In this document: piece after piece, positions 23,000 to 36,101 of the stretch
Numbering within the stretch: position 1 is the first letter of the stretch
Layout: each line of letters opens with the position of its first letter
Source of the DNA: Neurospora crassa OR74A
Lineage: Eukaryota; Ascomycota; Sordariomycetes; Sordariales; Sordariaceae
Reading direction: 5' to 3'
Length of the DNA stretch: 64,000 nucleotides
Assembly (NCBI RefSeq): GCF_000182925.2
Contig: NC_026504.1
Span: forward strand, 3,968,001-4,032,000
Notes under the pieces: generated by a model
What the model saw: only the letters and a program-made list of their open reading frames with translations
What the model was told of the DNA's origin: nothing
Database searches by the model: none
Made by a program: the position numbers and the translations under genes

Positions 23000-24987
23000 A
23001 TGACTGAGATTGTAATGGACCAGACGCCGCCCATTCTGCAGGGTCCTTCGGATAAAGAACGCAAATATGATCGCCAGTTGCGCCTATGGGCAGCGAGTGG
23101 TCAGGCCGCCCTTGAGTCGGCCAACATCCTGCTTGTGAACTCTGGCGCCGGTACAGTGGGTGTCGAAACTCTCAAGAACCTTATATTGCCAGGTACTTCG
23201 CTGTTCCCAATTTCGCCACGATCAGAGGAACAGAACTTCACGATGCTGATACGAACACTACAGGTATCGGGCGGTTCGTGATCCACGACAATGCGCTGGT
23301 GGATGAGGCCGATCTGGGTGTCAACTTTTTTTTGGACGACAGTTGTTATGGAAAACCCCGAGCACAATGTCTGGCAAGTCTGCTGGGGGAGTTGAACCCG
23401 GAAGTGGATGGAGATTGGTCACCCAAGACCAAGGTAAAGAAAGGATCCAAGAGGGCATGGCCCAACTCTGCTGCGAAGCTCACTGCTAACTTGACGGAAG
23501 CAGAACGACTCACTGGGGTCACTACTTAAACAATCCCCCTTATTTACCGCCATCATGTACACATATCCTATCAACCATGTCGAGTTGGAGACCCTCGAAC
23601 AATACAGCAAAGAACACAAGACACCACTAATAGCCATTCACTCGACTGGCTTCTATTCGTATTTTACTATCAGACTTCCGGGAACATTTCCAATAGTCGA
23701 CACACACCCGGACGAGACGGCAACAACAGACCTCCGACTCCTCAGCCCATGGCCTGAGCTGGTCGAATTTGCCAACACTATGACCAAGGATATCGACAGC
23801 TTAGACAATTTCGAACACGGCCACCTGCCATACGTGGCAATATTGCTTCATTACTTGGATAAGTGGAAGGCAACGCACAATGGCACCTACCCCTCAACCT
23901 ACAAGGAGAAGACGGAGTTCAGGCAGCTAGTTCGGGACGCTGCAAGGACAGACAACCCCGAGGGTGGCGAAGAGAACTTCGACGAGGCTGCTGCTGCTGT
24001 GCTCAAAACGGTCGCCCCCTTTTCTCTACCATCCGGGCTAAAGGAGGTGTTTGAGTACGAGCACAAGGACCCTGTACGTTGCGACGTTCCCGCAGGTTTT
24101 TCCTTGGAAAAGACCATGTCTGCTGACCCGATGCTTATAGATTCAGGAAAGGTCAACATTCTGGATCATCGCGGACGCGGTCAAGGCTTTCTATACTAAA
24201 CACGGTTCTCTGCCCCTTCCGGGCAATGTTCCGGACATGAAGGCCCAGTCCAAGGTCTACGTCCAACTCCAGAACATCTACAAGGCCAAGGCTCGTAAGG
24301 ACGCGGCCGAAGTCCTGCAGACGGCACGAGCGATTGCGGGAACGGGACGAGAGGTGGATCCTGCCGAAGTGGACCTTTTCTGCAAGAACGCAGCATTCGT
24401 CAAGCTGATCAATGTAGAGGGTGGAGGAGACACTGCCCCTCTTGGTAGTAAAGAGCGGCTTCAACAGGTTCTTCGTAAGTTCATCTCGCCTCTTTTTGGT
24501 AATGGGTGGAATCCCCTTGTATCCTCACTGCAACCGCGGACTTCATCATGAGCTCCTAGTCCCGGGAAGAAGATGGGGTACCAGATTGATATACTGAATT
24601 GTTGTAACAGGACAAGAAATGGCCAACGACCAAGTCGCGGAAATGACATTACAGCCCATGTCGCTGTTCCCCATTTACCTGGCTCTGAGGGGTCTGGCGC
24701 ATTGTGGCAACGCATCATCCGACAAGACGCAGATTGTCGAAGCCGTCACGAGCTTGCTCTCCGACAACCTATCAAGCGAGGAGTATGGCGACCTCAACGA
24801 GAAGCTGGGGAATGTTGCAGAGGATCTTGCCCGAGCCGAATACGGCGAGCTACACAACATCTCCGCACTCACGGGTGGTATGGTGGCTCAGGAGATGATT
24901 AAGATCATCACTAAGCAGTACATTCCCATCGACAACACGTGCGTGTTCGACGGGATCAGGAGCCGAACTCAGGTCTTCCATGTGTGA
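23000..24987 (+). CDS. ula1: NEDD8-activating enzyme E1 regulatory subunit (ULA1/APP-BP1/NAE1)
   Basis: Five coding exons: 23000-23192, 23264-23433, 23504-24073, 24141-24474 and 24611-24987; 547 residues. With Uba3 this subunit forms the E1 that adenylates NEDD8 and passes it to Ubc12 for cullin neddylation. The N-terminus has [20 protein letters not shown] and the adenylation-like fold [20 protein letters not shown], with [11 protein letters not shown] across intron 1. The middle follows human NAE1 ([53 protein letters not shown]). The C-terminus [20 protein letters not shown] mirrors GGAAAQEVIKIITKQ. Like its homologues it lacks the catalytic cysteine domain, which is in Uba3. The fourth intron (136 nt) is the longest and has several in-frame-looking stretches, so its ends are the least certain. 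Confidence 0.93.
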
Positions 24988-25079
24988 GAGAGGAGGAAGA
25001 GGGGTTGAGGCAAGTGTGGAAATGAGAAGGGACTGTGGCCAAGCAATACGCCTCTCAGTTCGAAAACAAGAAGGAAGGA

Positions 25080-25093
25080 GGGGGGGGGGGGGG
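25080..25093. repeat. G14 homopolymer
   Basis: Fourteen consecutive G about 95 bases after the ula1 stop codon, probably in or near its 3' UTR. Confidence 0.9.
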
Positions 25094-26427
25094 AGGCAGT
25101 GTCGAAGGCGGCGACCAGAAGAAATTAGAAATGGATGGGTGGGTGGGTGGAGATCAACAGAAAACTTGAATTGGTTCTGGATTCAGCTGGGGCCCAGGCC
25201 CGGTTCCGATCCCTGATCCGCTTGTCTTGATGGAAGCATCGACGAAGGCCGACAATCATGATGCGGATGCAAGTCCTTTTCCCGCTTGGCCAGTAGCAGT
25301 CAGCGCTTGCTTGCTGACTCATTAAAAGGAGGCGAAAATAGACAATCAGGACATGATCAGTGACATTTATGGAATAGACGAGCGTTGACGAAGCAAGGCT
25401 AACACGCGCTGCCGGGGACTTAGAAGCTGGCTGGGGGTGTGCTTGGCAAGGCAATAGGGATCTCGAGTCTCGACTCGAAGATGATGGCGCGTTGGTACCA
25501 GGATAATGGTCAGGGAATCCAAAAAAGCAAAGTTCGAAAGTAGCGTTCAACAAGTAGACAGACTAGAAAGGCAGACAGATAGGAAAATGAGAAATAGGAA
25601 ACAGAACAGGCGAAAAAAGCTTTGGGCTATAACGTACCTACATTTCTACATGAAAGGGGATGGAATGTCGAACGCACCTGTTAAATGACTTTTGTGTCAT
25701 TGTTGGGTCAAAGTCTAATCAAGGCTTGATGTGGTTCTTTGCGGGCGTTTTTGACCCTGTCTTCATCTACCGTGGCATGTCTCGGTGAATCTGTGTCTTT
25801 CTGTGCTTTACCATATTGTTATCCGGTTCTTGTGTGTCATTCTATGAGGTCATGCCCAAGGCCGTTCACACAGAAGTCTTTGGATATGATGCAAATACAT
25901 GGTTGGCAATGAATATTGGGAGTTCCTAGGATAGGTAGGATGCCCTTTCGAGCCCTTGTCTGCAAGATGCCCCCCTTCCCTTGATCATGATCAACATGTT
26001 TTCTTCTTCTTAAAAATTTTCCCTGTTTCCGACATGAAGTCATCAGCATCCATCATCTATCATCAGAAACTATTTTCAGGCACGGTAGCATGCAGATTTT
26101 GGCCTGGATGGATGGACGATATACTACATGGACGAATGGAGGCTGCCTATTTCGCGCTTCGGACCGCGGGTCATGCTCCCCCGAACGCGCTCAATGCCAC
26201 CTCACAGTCTCATTGGCATCGTAAGGTGCATAAGGTCAAGGCTACAAAAAGCACACACCTTATACCTTTGGATCTTGCGGTGTGCTGGGCAAATAACGAG
26301 AAGACTGCTTTGTGTAGGTGAGAATGAATGATTTTTAATTCTGTGAAGGTGAGAGTTCTCTGAAAGTTCTATTTCTTTCTGTACATGTAGTGTAGCTGTG
26401 ATCCAAATTCTACTTTCTCATTTGTTC

Positions 26428-26431
<4 letters not shown>

Positions 26432-26470
<39 letters not shown>
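26432..26470. repeat. T39 homopolymer
   Basis: Thirty-nine uninterrupted T in non-coding DNA. No target-site duplication or upstream element body is visible, so it does not look like the tail of a retroposon. Confidence 0.9.
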
Positions 26471-26473
<3 letters not shown>

Positions 26474-27810
26474 TTTGGACCCGGGGAGGTATGTGGGAGG
26501 GACCATCTCGCACAAGGCTCACTTTGTGCTAGTGCAATCTCATATGTTGCCATGTGGCAACGTTTGATGTGAGGCTCTTTTGCTTTGTTTTCCACTATCT
26601 CATCACACACAGGCACGGTGAGGTGAGATATAGGTGATTCTTCTGAGATGGTCTACGACATGACATGATCCTCTCACTCGGAAGGAGCATCATGTTTGGT
26701 CGGATTAAGGACCTCAGCAGCTCATAGAATTCCGGTAGAACAACCAAAATTTCACCATTGTCAGGTTTAAAATGTTTGGCATGATGTAGGAACATATGCA
26801 TGGTAGTTCAGCCCATGGTTTGTTTATTTGTAGTGACAGGGGTCTGAACAAGTACACAGAAAACGAACACGATGACGAGATTCGACATGGAAGATGGGAC
26901 AGAGTGTGTGTAAAAAAATGGCCGAGATGCATTTGGTTGATACTGATTTCTTGCATGAAACTTAATGGAATCGTTTGCAGAGTGGGTAGTCAAGTCCCGC
27001 GCTAACGAACAGTGGTTGCGATGAGCTCCGAGGTGTTCCAATGCATCTTCAAGAATCAGGTACAGAGATACACGCCGGCGAATCGTCGGGCTGGGCGCCC
27101 GATATTTGCGGATCACCGTTGCAATGCTAAACAGCCCTCACGGAACTCTGACAGTTTTGTTCCGATACGTACCCCTTACAATAATAGAGTGTACAAGTGG
27201 TTGCGTGTGAATGATGGGTGTTGTTCATCAAGGTACACCGTGGTGTAAGCTGTGAACTGGATGATATCCGTGCATTTCTTTCCGTTTTCGAGCCAACACT
27301 CCAAGGTAAAGGAACATGGAGAGCCCCATACAGAAACCATACCACACTAGTCCTATATCGGACCGGTACGAGCCCATTGTAGGATAACTAACAACGTGAA
27401 GGTAAGAACCTAGGCAATGCAGTATGGAAGTCTGTCGAGGAAGTGACCTGACCTGGCCTGTCAACGTCCCTACAATCCACCCCGAGCGGGCGGGCTTGAT
27501 GGATGTCATCAGATCGCCCGGCGGACGAGGGATGCGGTAGCGGACCTAGCCGGCGGCTGAGGAATCACAAAAGCTTGAAACACGCCGACTTGCAACACGA
27601 AGGAATATTCACTCAGCGTTGCTGTTTCAACTGATAGAGGACCTCTGATCCTGAAATGAACGGGAGCGATAGTAGTGTAGGAGTGTGTTTGTTTCCCACT
27701 TACCTATTCCACACATGTGAGACAGGAGGACGGCAAGGCAGCTTGGCAGTAAGGAAAGCTGGGCGAGCTTCCAGAAGCACCTTCTGATTCGCCAACCTAG
27801 GTACACTACA

Positions 27811-27869
27811 CTAGCTCAGGGCATGTGGATGTACACTGGGCTAGGACCAGGTCCACTACCCTGAGCTAG
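27811..27869. repeat. 11-bp perfect inverted repeat with a 37-nt loop
   Basis: CTAGCTCAGGG at 27811-27821 is matched by CCCTGAGCTAG at 27859-27869. The loop contains smaller inverted pieces (GGACC...GGTCC), so the strand could form a nested hairpin. It directly follows a TACACTACA copy at 27802-27810. Confidence 0.8.
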
Positions 27870-28616
27870 GTCCATGGTACAGGGTTGAGGTTAAGAAGAG
27901 ATCCACCAGGCCGATCGGGAACAGACCGCTGGGCTCAACGGTCCAAACCATCCAGCGGTTTTGAGTGAGGCGCTTAGATGGAACCTTTGCTACATATCTG
28001 TTACCTACGTAGGTGTAGTTGCCAAAGCAGGCTGGTACGAAGGTAGGTATCGCCGGGTTGAGAAGTACATCCCGTCTGCCGAGACGCTAGTAGGAACTTC
28101 GCATAAGCCACTGAACGTTCCCCGTTCGGAGACTTTCAGCGCTGAATTGCTGCTCCGAGCCGCCCGAAACCTAGCACTCTAACAGTGAAGCGAAAAGATA
28201 CCTCAAGGATGACCCACTCTCTTCCCAGAACGTGCTGGTCTTGCGACTTGGCGAAAAAAGACCAATCAGGAAGAACGTGCCATTGGATGTGACGCTAGCT
28301 GGATAAACTCAAATCCCTCCCTGGATAGACAAAACATACCTACTCTTCTAAAGTTTAGACTTTACTGAACATATCACCAAACCTGTATGTTATTTGAGAA
28401 GCTATTAAGGAAGCTCATAACTTTGTAAGCAATGATATTGCTGTATTTATTTGATTATCTTCAAAGGTTACTCTACGTACAATTGTTACAAACTATATAG
28501 TGTAAAGTTTCAGAAAGATGTTAGATTTATCCTTTGTATCTTATGCTCTATTGTAGTCTATCAAGCATCTGAGGAGTGATGCTGTAGTGATTGGAAAAGT
28601 ATATAATGATAGTGAC

Positions 28617-28680
28617 ATTAAAAATAATAATAATACTGATGATGATGATAGTAGCAGCAATGATAATAGCAATGAAAGAA
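28617..28680. repeat. AAT/GAT trinucleotide-rich microsatellite
   Basis: Imperfect runs of AAT, then GAT, then AGC-like triplets in an AT-rich, non-coding stretch. Confidence 0.75.
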
Positions 28681-28806
28681 GTGATAGTTTCAAGTTAATG
28701 ATAGTACTTGAGGGCGTACCTACGCACGGATGTACATAGGTAGTTAGTACCTGGTGAGGTTCGGACGTGAGTGGGAACTAGTGATGAGCTGTATGTCTAG
28801 AAAAGT

Positions 28807-28845
28807 AGGTTTGAGTCTATCCAGGGAGAGGTTTGAGTCTATCCA
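28807..28845. repeat. 17-bp direct repeat, period 22
   Basis: AGGTTTGAGTCTATCCA occurs at 28807-28823 and again, identical, at 28829-28845. This is a minimal two-unit tandem array with a 5-bp spacer, too short for RIP to act on. Confidence 0.85.
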
Positions 28846-29864
28846 ACTAGCGTCAACGTGTGAACGTTGTCAGACCAATGCATCAACATCATCTCGGACC
28901 TCGTGGCAGGCCAACCATCCTCCAGGCACCTGCACTCATTGGTTTTCGGAAGAGTGGACGCTTTGCCGCGCCTCAGAAGCAATTCTTTCAACATGTCACT
29001 CTTCCTTTTTCGATTCCTTTAGTCTTCAGACTCCTGTGATCGGCAATCGCGCCTCATGGAATCAATGCAAAGCCTACAAGGGGTCGATGCAGTCCTTAGG
29101 TTTTGCATTCAAGGCGGGCCGAAACGGAACAGCGGACGCTAACCTGATGGATAACCTGACTCTGCACTACCAAACGACAGGATGAACGTCTCGGTTCTGT
29201 GACCCTCGACCGAGGACTGGCACTGATGTACTTGTAATCGGACAGCCAGAGTTTCATCCTCCATGAGCGGCTTTTCGGCAGCAGTCCGGCGGCGCCATAT
29301 GTAGTGTAGACTAGGCCACCTCTATCTAGACTTTGGCCGGGTGACCAGGGGATCAGCACACGTCTTCAACCCCAGACTCTCGTCAGTCACATTTCAAGTG
29401 TCACGACATGCTGCACTCCAGGCCCCCAGGTTACTTTGCAGCTTATCAACAATCAAAATAGGCCGTACCCGCAGCATCGTCGTCAGCTATGTATCGAGAC
29501 GACTGCCAGAATGCAACTGAAAGACTACCACTGAAGACCGCCTGCCATCATATTTTGAGGTGGCCAGGACCATGGTGTCGGAAAAGCCGAGCCGAGAGCA
29601 ACGTAAGGCGGGGCCTCGGTAAGTTCCATTGTACACTACAGGCTCGCTTGCCGTCTTTCCAGAGCTTCGATGCGCATCTGGTTGGATGGTGGAAGTGTGG
29701 GGAAATCTTCGCGTCCGCTGGCTCTACACTAGTGTGTACTGCGCTAAGTACTCGCTCTACACTATGTACTGCGCACTCTAATATCAAAGGGGAAAGAGCC
29801 AAGAAAACTTTGAAACGGACTTGCCCTCTGTAACCCTCCCTGGGCCTCGGCTTTCCACTTCAAG

Positions 29865-29922
29865 TTTTTTTTTTAAAAAATTTTTTTTTAATTTTTTCTT
29901 TCTTTTTTTTCTTTCTTTTTTG

Positions 29923-29966
<44 letters not shown>
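29865..29966. repeat. 102-bp T-rich tract ending in T42
   Basis: An A/T-only start (T8, A6, T9, AA), then T/C-rich sequence, then forty-two T at 29925-29966. Non-coding; apparent Lys-rich or Phe-rich frames across it are artefacts. Confidence 0.9.
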
Positions 29967-29967
<1 letters not shown>

Positions 29968-31913
29968 GTTTTCCCTCTATTCCAATCTCTGCTCCACGAG
30001 TTCGACACGAGGTGTCAAAACACGGCAGGCTCGTCTGGACGCCCATGGTCTGGCCCTTCAGTTCCACCCACCCAGAAATCGTGTCCCTTGTGATCTCGCT
30101 TGTCTGCAAGAGTCGGCATTCCATCAGTCATTCTACCACGTCCATATCTCCGGCCGGGACTCATACCCAGCAACTCCAGGGCATCCAGGGCATCGACCAG
30201 CAGACGTCACATCCGATCAGACCGCTGGTTCTCGTGTACCCGCCGGCGTTGACTCTCGCCTGGCCATCAACCGCAAAACGGCGAGACTCCAAGTTCTTCC
30301 GGATCGTCATGCCAATCGCTGGATTATCACGACCGCCAACTGCTACAATATGTGGTAGTGTAGTACGCCATCATTCAAACCAGGCACGCCAAGTTTGACA
30401 CTGCGATGGAGGGGACAGAGCTTCCATCTTTCCCTGCTGTTGCCCCACCCGTCGACCTTTTGACAGCTCCCCTCAGGCGCCTAGGGTCTTAACCAAGCCC
30501 AAATGTGCCCTTGCCTTGCCCCTCTACCACCCAAACGGCATTTGAGGTGTTAGACGGACATCTCTCGGGTACGCAACTGTTTCGTTTCAAGCGGCTGCTG
30601 GCGAGCTGCACAGCCGGTAACCACATCTATCCTGCTACTCCCATCTTATTACCACCCGACCATGCTCTCCGCCCAACACCCTTAAGAGTTTGTTAGCTCG
30701 GTACTTACTTACAGGGGGTCTCAACCAACAGGTCCAGTGTTCGGATTCCTTCTACCTCTATCAACTCTTTCTCACCTTGGAATCAGGTGATTCCAGCCAA
30801 TCAGATTGTGCAGATAGACGTGTTCTGCCTTGCAAGCCCCCCTGTCACCCCCCTGTAAGAAAACATGAGGCGCGTCCGGCGCTAACAGACGTTCGAGTAT
30901 CGATGTAGACTACCATGCTAGACACTACCATAGACTTTACCCTCACGCTTGCCCAGTGGACGTGATATCTACCCACCGTTCTCATGGCGCTTTGCGGTGA
31001 GTAAGTCCTCCAGGTCAAGCGCCTGCGGACCTTGTCGTCTCCAAAGTTGCAATATGATGACGACTACGGTTGCGTTGCTCTCGCCAAGGTGCCGCGGGCG
31101 GTAGCCAAGAGACTCAGTCTCCCCTTATCTTGTCTTCACAAACTACATAGGTATCCATATCATCTTTACATGAGCACACTTCTGGACGCGCTTTTCATCT
31201 TAATAATCTACGGATGTCGCTGTTTCTCATCTCTCGCTTGTCAATGTGCTTGGTTGTCAGCCCCCATGCGCGAGCCCTTTGAGAGTTCATAACATGATGA
31301 CCTTCAAGTTGGGAAATAATCATGAGGCGACCAAGATGGACTCTTGCGAGATCAAATGTTGTGAGGAAGGCAAAGTTGCCTTTTATCATTGCTCAGTTAT
31401 GGTCCAATGTTCTTGTCCCTACTTGCCTCAGAGCACAGTGTTGATGGACTTCGATTCCACATCTTTCCTAAAGGGCACAATTGGAACGAGAAGACTCACC
31501 TTGCTACAGTAACTTCAATTCTCAAAACCTAACTCGTCTAGAATATACTCGCGGATCTTCGACTTACCCAATGCTAGGCGACGTTCAAACATCAAACAGT
31601 CTGTTGAGCCGGTTCCTTCACAAAAGATTTCTATGTCAACACCTCTCCTCTCTTGTAACAAATCGAGCATTGCTTCCATTTGCCTTTATTGACGAACGAC
31701 ACCGGCGTGCCGACCTCCAGCAGTGATTGGCTAAATCCAGGCTGGAGGGGTTGACCAGCAACCCGAAACCTGTTGGAAGGATCTTTTACACTAGCTTGAG
31801 GAGGCTGTTACCACCGTTTTGTTAGCGCGTTCGCTCCGTCTTCTAGCTCCGTTCCCTTCACGATTCCTCTTCTAACTGCCAAGTGCCCACTCTCACTCTA
31901 GCTTCATCCACCC

Positions 31914-31924
31914 CGGCGAGCCCG
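31914..31924. promoter_or_regulatory. CGG-N5-CCG palindrome, candidate CLR-1-type site
   Basis: CGGCGAGCCCG lies about 1.6 kb before the clr-2 start codon. Zn2Cys6 dimers bind spaced CGG inverted triplets, and CGG-N5-CCG is the motif I remember for CLR-1, the upstream activator of clr-2. One such match in 2 kb is not far above chance. Confidence 0.3.
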
Positions 31925-33553
31925 GACCCCACCCCTGTCTGGCCCGATCGGACGGGAACTAGGGACAGAAATCGTAGCAAAGATCCACCATCATGCTGAG
32001 GTTCGCTGAAGACGGGGGGGAAGGAGAAGGAGGGGGGAGGGGGACTGGAGTGACGAACAGCTTTTCTTCCCCACAAGCGGCTGGCACCGAGGCAATAGCT
32101 ACATACCTCTACCTACCTCCCTACGTATTTACCTTCATCATCTCAACCTCCAGTCAAATCGTCGAGTCAATATTGGTGCCGGCGGCCCCATCTTCCCCTC
32201 TCTCCAACACCAACGTCCTTCACACCACACCACCACACGGCCCCCTACAGAGATCTTCGCTGTACATACGAAGCACGTTTCACACACGTTCACTTCCACT
32301 TCGCGCAACAGCTTGGTCAACGGTTCAGGGTCAAGACGAATCGGATGACTTGATGCTTTGCTTCAAAAAAGGGGCAAGAGTGAGTGCTTGGAAGGTTGTG
32401 ACCCCTCTGGGTTCTCATCTCGCATCGCCGTGATTCTCGTAACGAACCTTCCCTAAACTACCTACAGACACAGCCGGGTTGCTTTAGCTTAGCGTACCGT
32501 TTAACTCTTGGTCAAGCGACGGACTGTTAGAAGCACCACTCACCTAACCTGACTTGGAAGCATACGGTGCCTGCGTCATACATGGTGTACAGAGAAGAGG
32601 TGTTAGAGACAAGGTCTCCCGCCTATAGTATGTGGGTCAAAGAGGTTGCCGTGAAAAGCAGTACATACTTTACGGTACCTCCCTCTGCACACCCTCAGAC
32701 CCCGGCTTTGGCGTTAAAATGATGCCACTGAGGAATACTTGGGTGTTCTTGACAGAGTACGTACTTCTTTCATTCAAGCCATCAAGGGCCTGGTAGTGTC
32801 TGACTGGCAGGCCGTGCCTGGTCAACAAGCCTTGCCCCTGGATCCCCTGTTCTTCCTTAGCTTGATGTCACCCTTGAATACGGCATTGACCAGTACCTGG
32901 TCTAGCATCGAGATACCTCACTTAACAAGGTATACCGGCGCCCGAGGGCAAAGTACTGGAGTTGTGTACTCCCCGATCCTATACCTCCTTCACCCTGTCA
33001 ACAAGATTGACGGGGCCACATCCGAGTTTCTCCACATACAACGGTAGCATACTACCGGTCCCTTTCCAATCTTCCTCACCCCACAATCAGCTTTCGTCCT
33101 GTGAAACAGTGATGGTATGTTTCATTCCCTGGTGATTCTGGATACTCTTCAGGACAAAGGTGTACCATCGGGTGGAATAGTTCGGCATTTTATCACAACC
33201 TGGGGCTGAGGCTGAGGTGAAGTGCAATGGACCAATTCCCAACTCGGTTCAATGTAAATATATAAGTTTGCATACGCTCCTCACGGTCTCGGCCACCCCC
33301 TCATTGTCCCCCAGGGTCTGTCTTTAGTTTGTTTATTATTGGCGAGGACAAAATATCAATCTTAAGCCCACACAAGGTTTTCAGTTCCTGGTGATCAAGG
33401 TCTCGCCACTTTCACGAACTCGCCGGTTGATATTCGGGCCTTGCTTGGCAACCCATCATACATTTATACCTTTTCTGTGGCTGCGAGTGGCTTCCCAGCT
33501 TTCCGCAAGTTGTATTCCCATTCAGACAGCCTCTGATCAGCAAAGCGTCCATA

Positions 33554-36101
33554 ATGGCACCATCAATGTCGATACCTACACAAGGCGGCATGTTTCACAC
33601 ATGTAAGTTTGATGACCTTTTCCAACCAAGGGGTCCATTACTAATGAGCAAATCCAGTCCAAGGAGTCACACCACGAAAGCCGGCTGTTGACTCTCGAGA
33701 TAGTGTTAAGTCCAATGGTAGTGGGGCAGCCAAGAGGATAACTACTCCTCATGCTTGTGCTGAGTGTAAAAGACGAAAGATGTAAGTCAATGCGTGTCGA
33801 TCAGCCTCACCATCAATCTAACTTGAGTGCCCTAGTCGGTGTGATGGTCAACAACCATGTGGCCAATGTCTCTCAAGCCGAGCACCGAAACGTTGTTTCT
33901 ATGACAAGCACCGCCAAAGGGTGATCCCATCGCGCAAGACACTCGAAGCCCTCTCCCAGTCCCTCGAAGAATGCCGATCGATTTTGAAGCGACTGTATCC
34001 TCACCAAGAAGTCCACGCCTTGCTTCCCTTGTCCAGGCAAGAACTCCTCAACCTCCTGGATCGACCCGTCCCGGACAGCACAACAGCGAACGGACTACCG
34101 TCACCTCCTCTAAACACAACACCGATGGCCGAGTCAGAGACACCAACCAAGTCTGAAAACATTTTGGAACAGATTCCGACTCGGGATACAGAATGGGACG
34201 AGGAACGCCGGGAGAGGGACCATATCCCTGTAGAGGCGGACGATATCAACGCGCTGTCACTCTCGGTGGACAGACAAGCTTCTTATCTTGGAGCCTCATC
34301 CATCAAGGCTGCCCTTATGGTCATGCTCAAGGTTCAACCAGGCTTGAGGAGCTCCTTGGCCGCCCCGCTCAACAGTATCGAGATTTCTCATAACTTCCCG
34401 GCCATCAGACAGAAATCATCGAGTCAGAAAGATCCCCAGCGGATCCCATGGTCATGGAAGGGACAGACACTTATCGATGCCTACTTCAAGCGAGTCCACG
34501 TCTTCATCCCAATGCTCGACGAAACAACCTTCCGTGCCGATTACCTTGAAGGTCAACGATTTGACGCACCGTGGTTAGCCTTGTTGAACATGGTATTCGC
34601 CATGGGTAGCATTGTGGCAATGAAGTCGGACGATTACAATCACGTCAACTATTACAACCGCGCCATGGAGCATCTTCCCATGGATTCCTTTGGCAGCAGC
34701 CATATCGAGACTGTCCAAGCATTGGCACTCATCGGTGGTTACTATCTTCACTATATTAACCGACCCAACATGGCCAACGCTGTTTTGGGTGCCGCCATCC
34801 GCATGGCCAGCGCTCTCGGTCTCCACCGTGAGAGTCTTGCCCAAGGAGGAAGTGATATGGTCGCTGCCGAGACCAGGAGACGCACATGGTGGGCTCTTTT
34901 CTGCCTTGACACGTGGGCCACGACAACCATGGGACGTCCCTCTTTTGGCCGTTGGGGACCCGCCATCAACATTCGGCCGCCCGAGTTCGGTGTGAATGCC
35001 GGTCGGGACTCGTCTCAACACGCGGGTATTCTCCCCATGATTGAAAACGTCAAGTTCTGCAAAATCGCCACTCAGATCCAAGACATGCTCGCCATTTCTC
35101 CTTTGCTGCGTACCGAGGACCGCTGCAATCTGGACGGACAGCTCGTTGTCTGGTATGAAAACCTACCTTGGCTCCTGCGTACGACCGACCCATGCGCTGA
35201 GCCGCTCTACATGGCCCGCTGCATCATGAAGTGGCGGTATCAGAACCTCCGTATGCTTCTTCATCGCCCAGTCCTCCTCTCCATGGCCTCATCAGGTCTT
35301 AACCCACATACTCAGGCCTGTGACGCGGATCTCGCCGCCATTGAGACGTGCCGAGAGCTTGCTGCGGCAACCATTGAGGACATTGGTCGTGAATGGACAC
35401 GTAACCAGATGTCCGGCTGGAACGCAGTGTGGTTTCTCTACCAGGCTGCCATGGTTCCTCTTGTCTCCGTCTTTTGGCAATGGGGCAACCCTCGTGTCCC
35501 TGAGTGGCTCAAGCAGATTGAGGCGGTATTGGAGCTCCTTGAGGCCATGGAAGAGTGGTCACTCGCTGCTCGCAGGAGCCGGGAGGTGGTTCTTCGCATG
35601 TACGAGGCCAGCAGAGTCATCCAGGCACAGGGTGCCGCAGCGCACCAACTACAGCAGAGGGGATCGCAGAGCCCTCATTCTCTCAGCAGCACTACTGCGT
35701 CCTTGGGCAACATGCACATCAACAACGACTTGCTCATGGGGTCGTCACCGGGTTCGGCGGAGCTCTACATGACTCCTATCGACCTGGAGCCCGTCGAAGG
35801 CTTGGGCATGACGGGTGTGCTGGACCACGGCGGGATGTGGGATCTCGACGGCATGCTTTGGGGTCCCAGTCCAAGCCCGTCGGTTCACCATGGTCAACAC
35901 TCGACTCACCCGGATGATGCGGTGCCCACGGTGGCGGAGTACGCTGCAGCGTTCCCGACGGCTGATGTAGTAGATGGGTTTCTGCAACATCACTCGGCTA
36001 TGGAGTTTGGGAACATGATGGGTCACCACCACCACCACCACCATGCAGGTGCACATGCTGGCCAGGGTCAGTTTGGAGGTATGGATGGGTACACCTACTG
36101 A
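33554..36101 (+). CDS. clr-2: Zn2Cys6 transcription factor, probably CLR-2 (cellulose degradation regulator)
   Basis: Three coding exons: 33554-33602, 33658-33781 and 33836-36101; 812 residues. The Gal4-type cluster is C50-x2-C53-x6-C60-x5-C66-x2-C69-x8-C78, and intron 2 falls inside it after K57. A linker (RQRVIPSRKTLEALSQSLEE) leads to a fungal-specific transcription factor domain at about 240-560, with the usual RRRTWWALFCLDTW motif. The tail has a His7 run and ends GGMDGYTY. CLR-2 (Aspergillus ClrB/ManR) is a nuclear activator of cellulase and mannanase genes, itself induced through CLR-1. The family call is firm. The name rests on overall resemblance and on my memory that N. crassa clr-2 lies between vma-8 and chol-1, as here. 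The large gene-free flanks suit a highly regulated gene. Confidence 0.75.

Larger units (their letters stand above)
24988..33553. other. 8.6-kb gene-free region upstream of clr-2
   Basis: No convincing protein gene is found in this stretch. The longest frames (143 codons at 28754-29185, 146 codons at 31993-32433) start at non-ATG codons or are low complexity, and match nothing I know. The region holds long homopolymers, a small inverted repeat (27811-27869), a 17-bp direct repeat (28807-28845), an AT-rich stretch near 28300-28700 and four copies of TGTAGTGTA (26386, 27802, 29300, 29632). The right part presumably carries the clr-2 promoter and leader. Part may be transcribed as non-coding RNA, but the sequence alone does not show it. 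Confidence 0.5.

Noticed and set aside
26432-26470. T39 as a possible retroposon tail
   Set aside because: No element body, target-site duplication or reverse-transcriptase remnant is visible next to it or to the other homopolymers.
28754-29185. 143-codon plus-strand frame upstream of clr-2
   Set aside because: It begins at GTG, its first 60 bases cover the 17-bp direct repeat area, and the product has no recognisable motif.
29784-30093. Lys-rich and Phe-rich frames on both strands
   Set aside because: They are translations of the T42 tract and neighbouring T/C runs.
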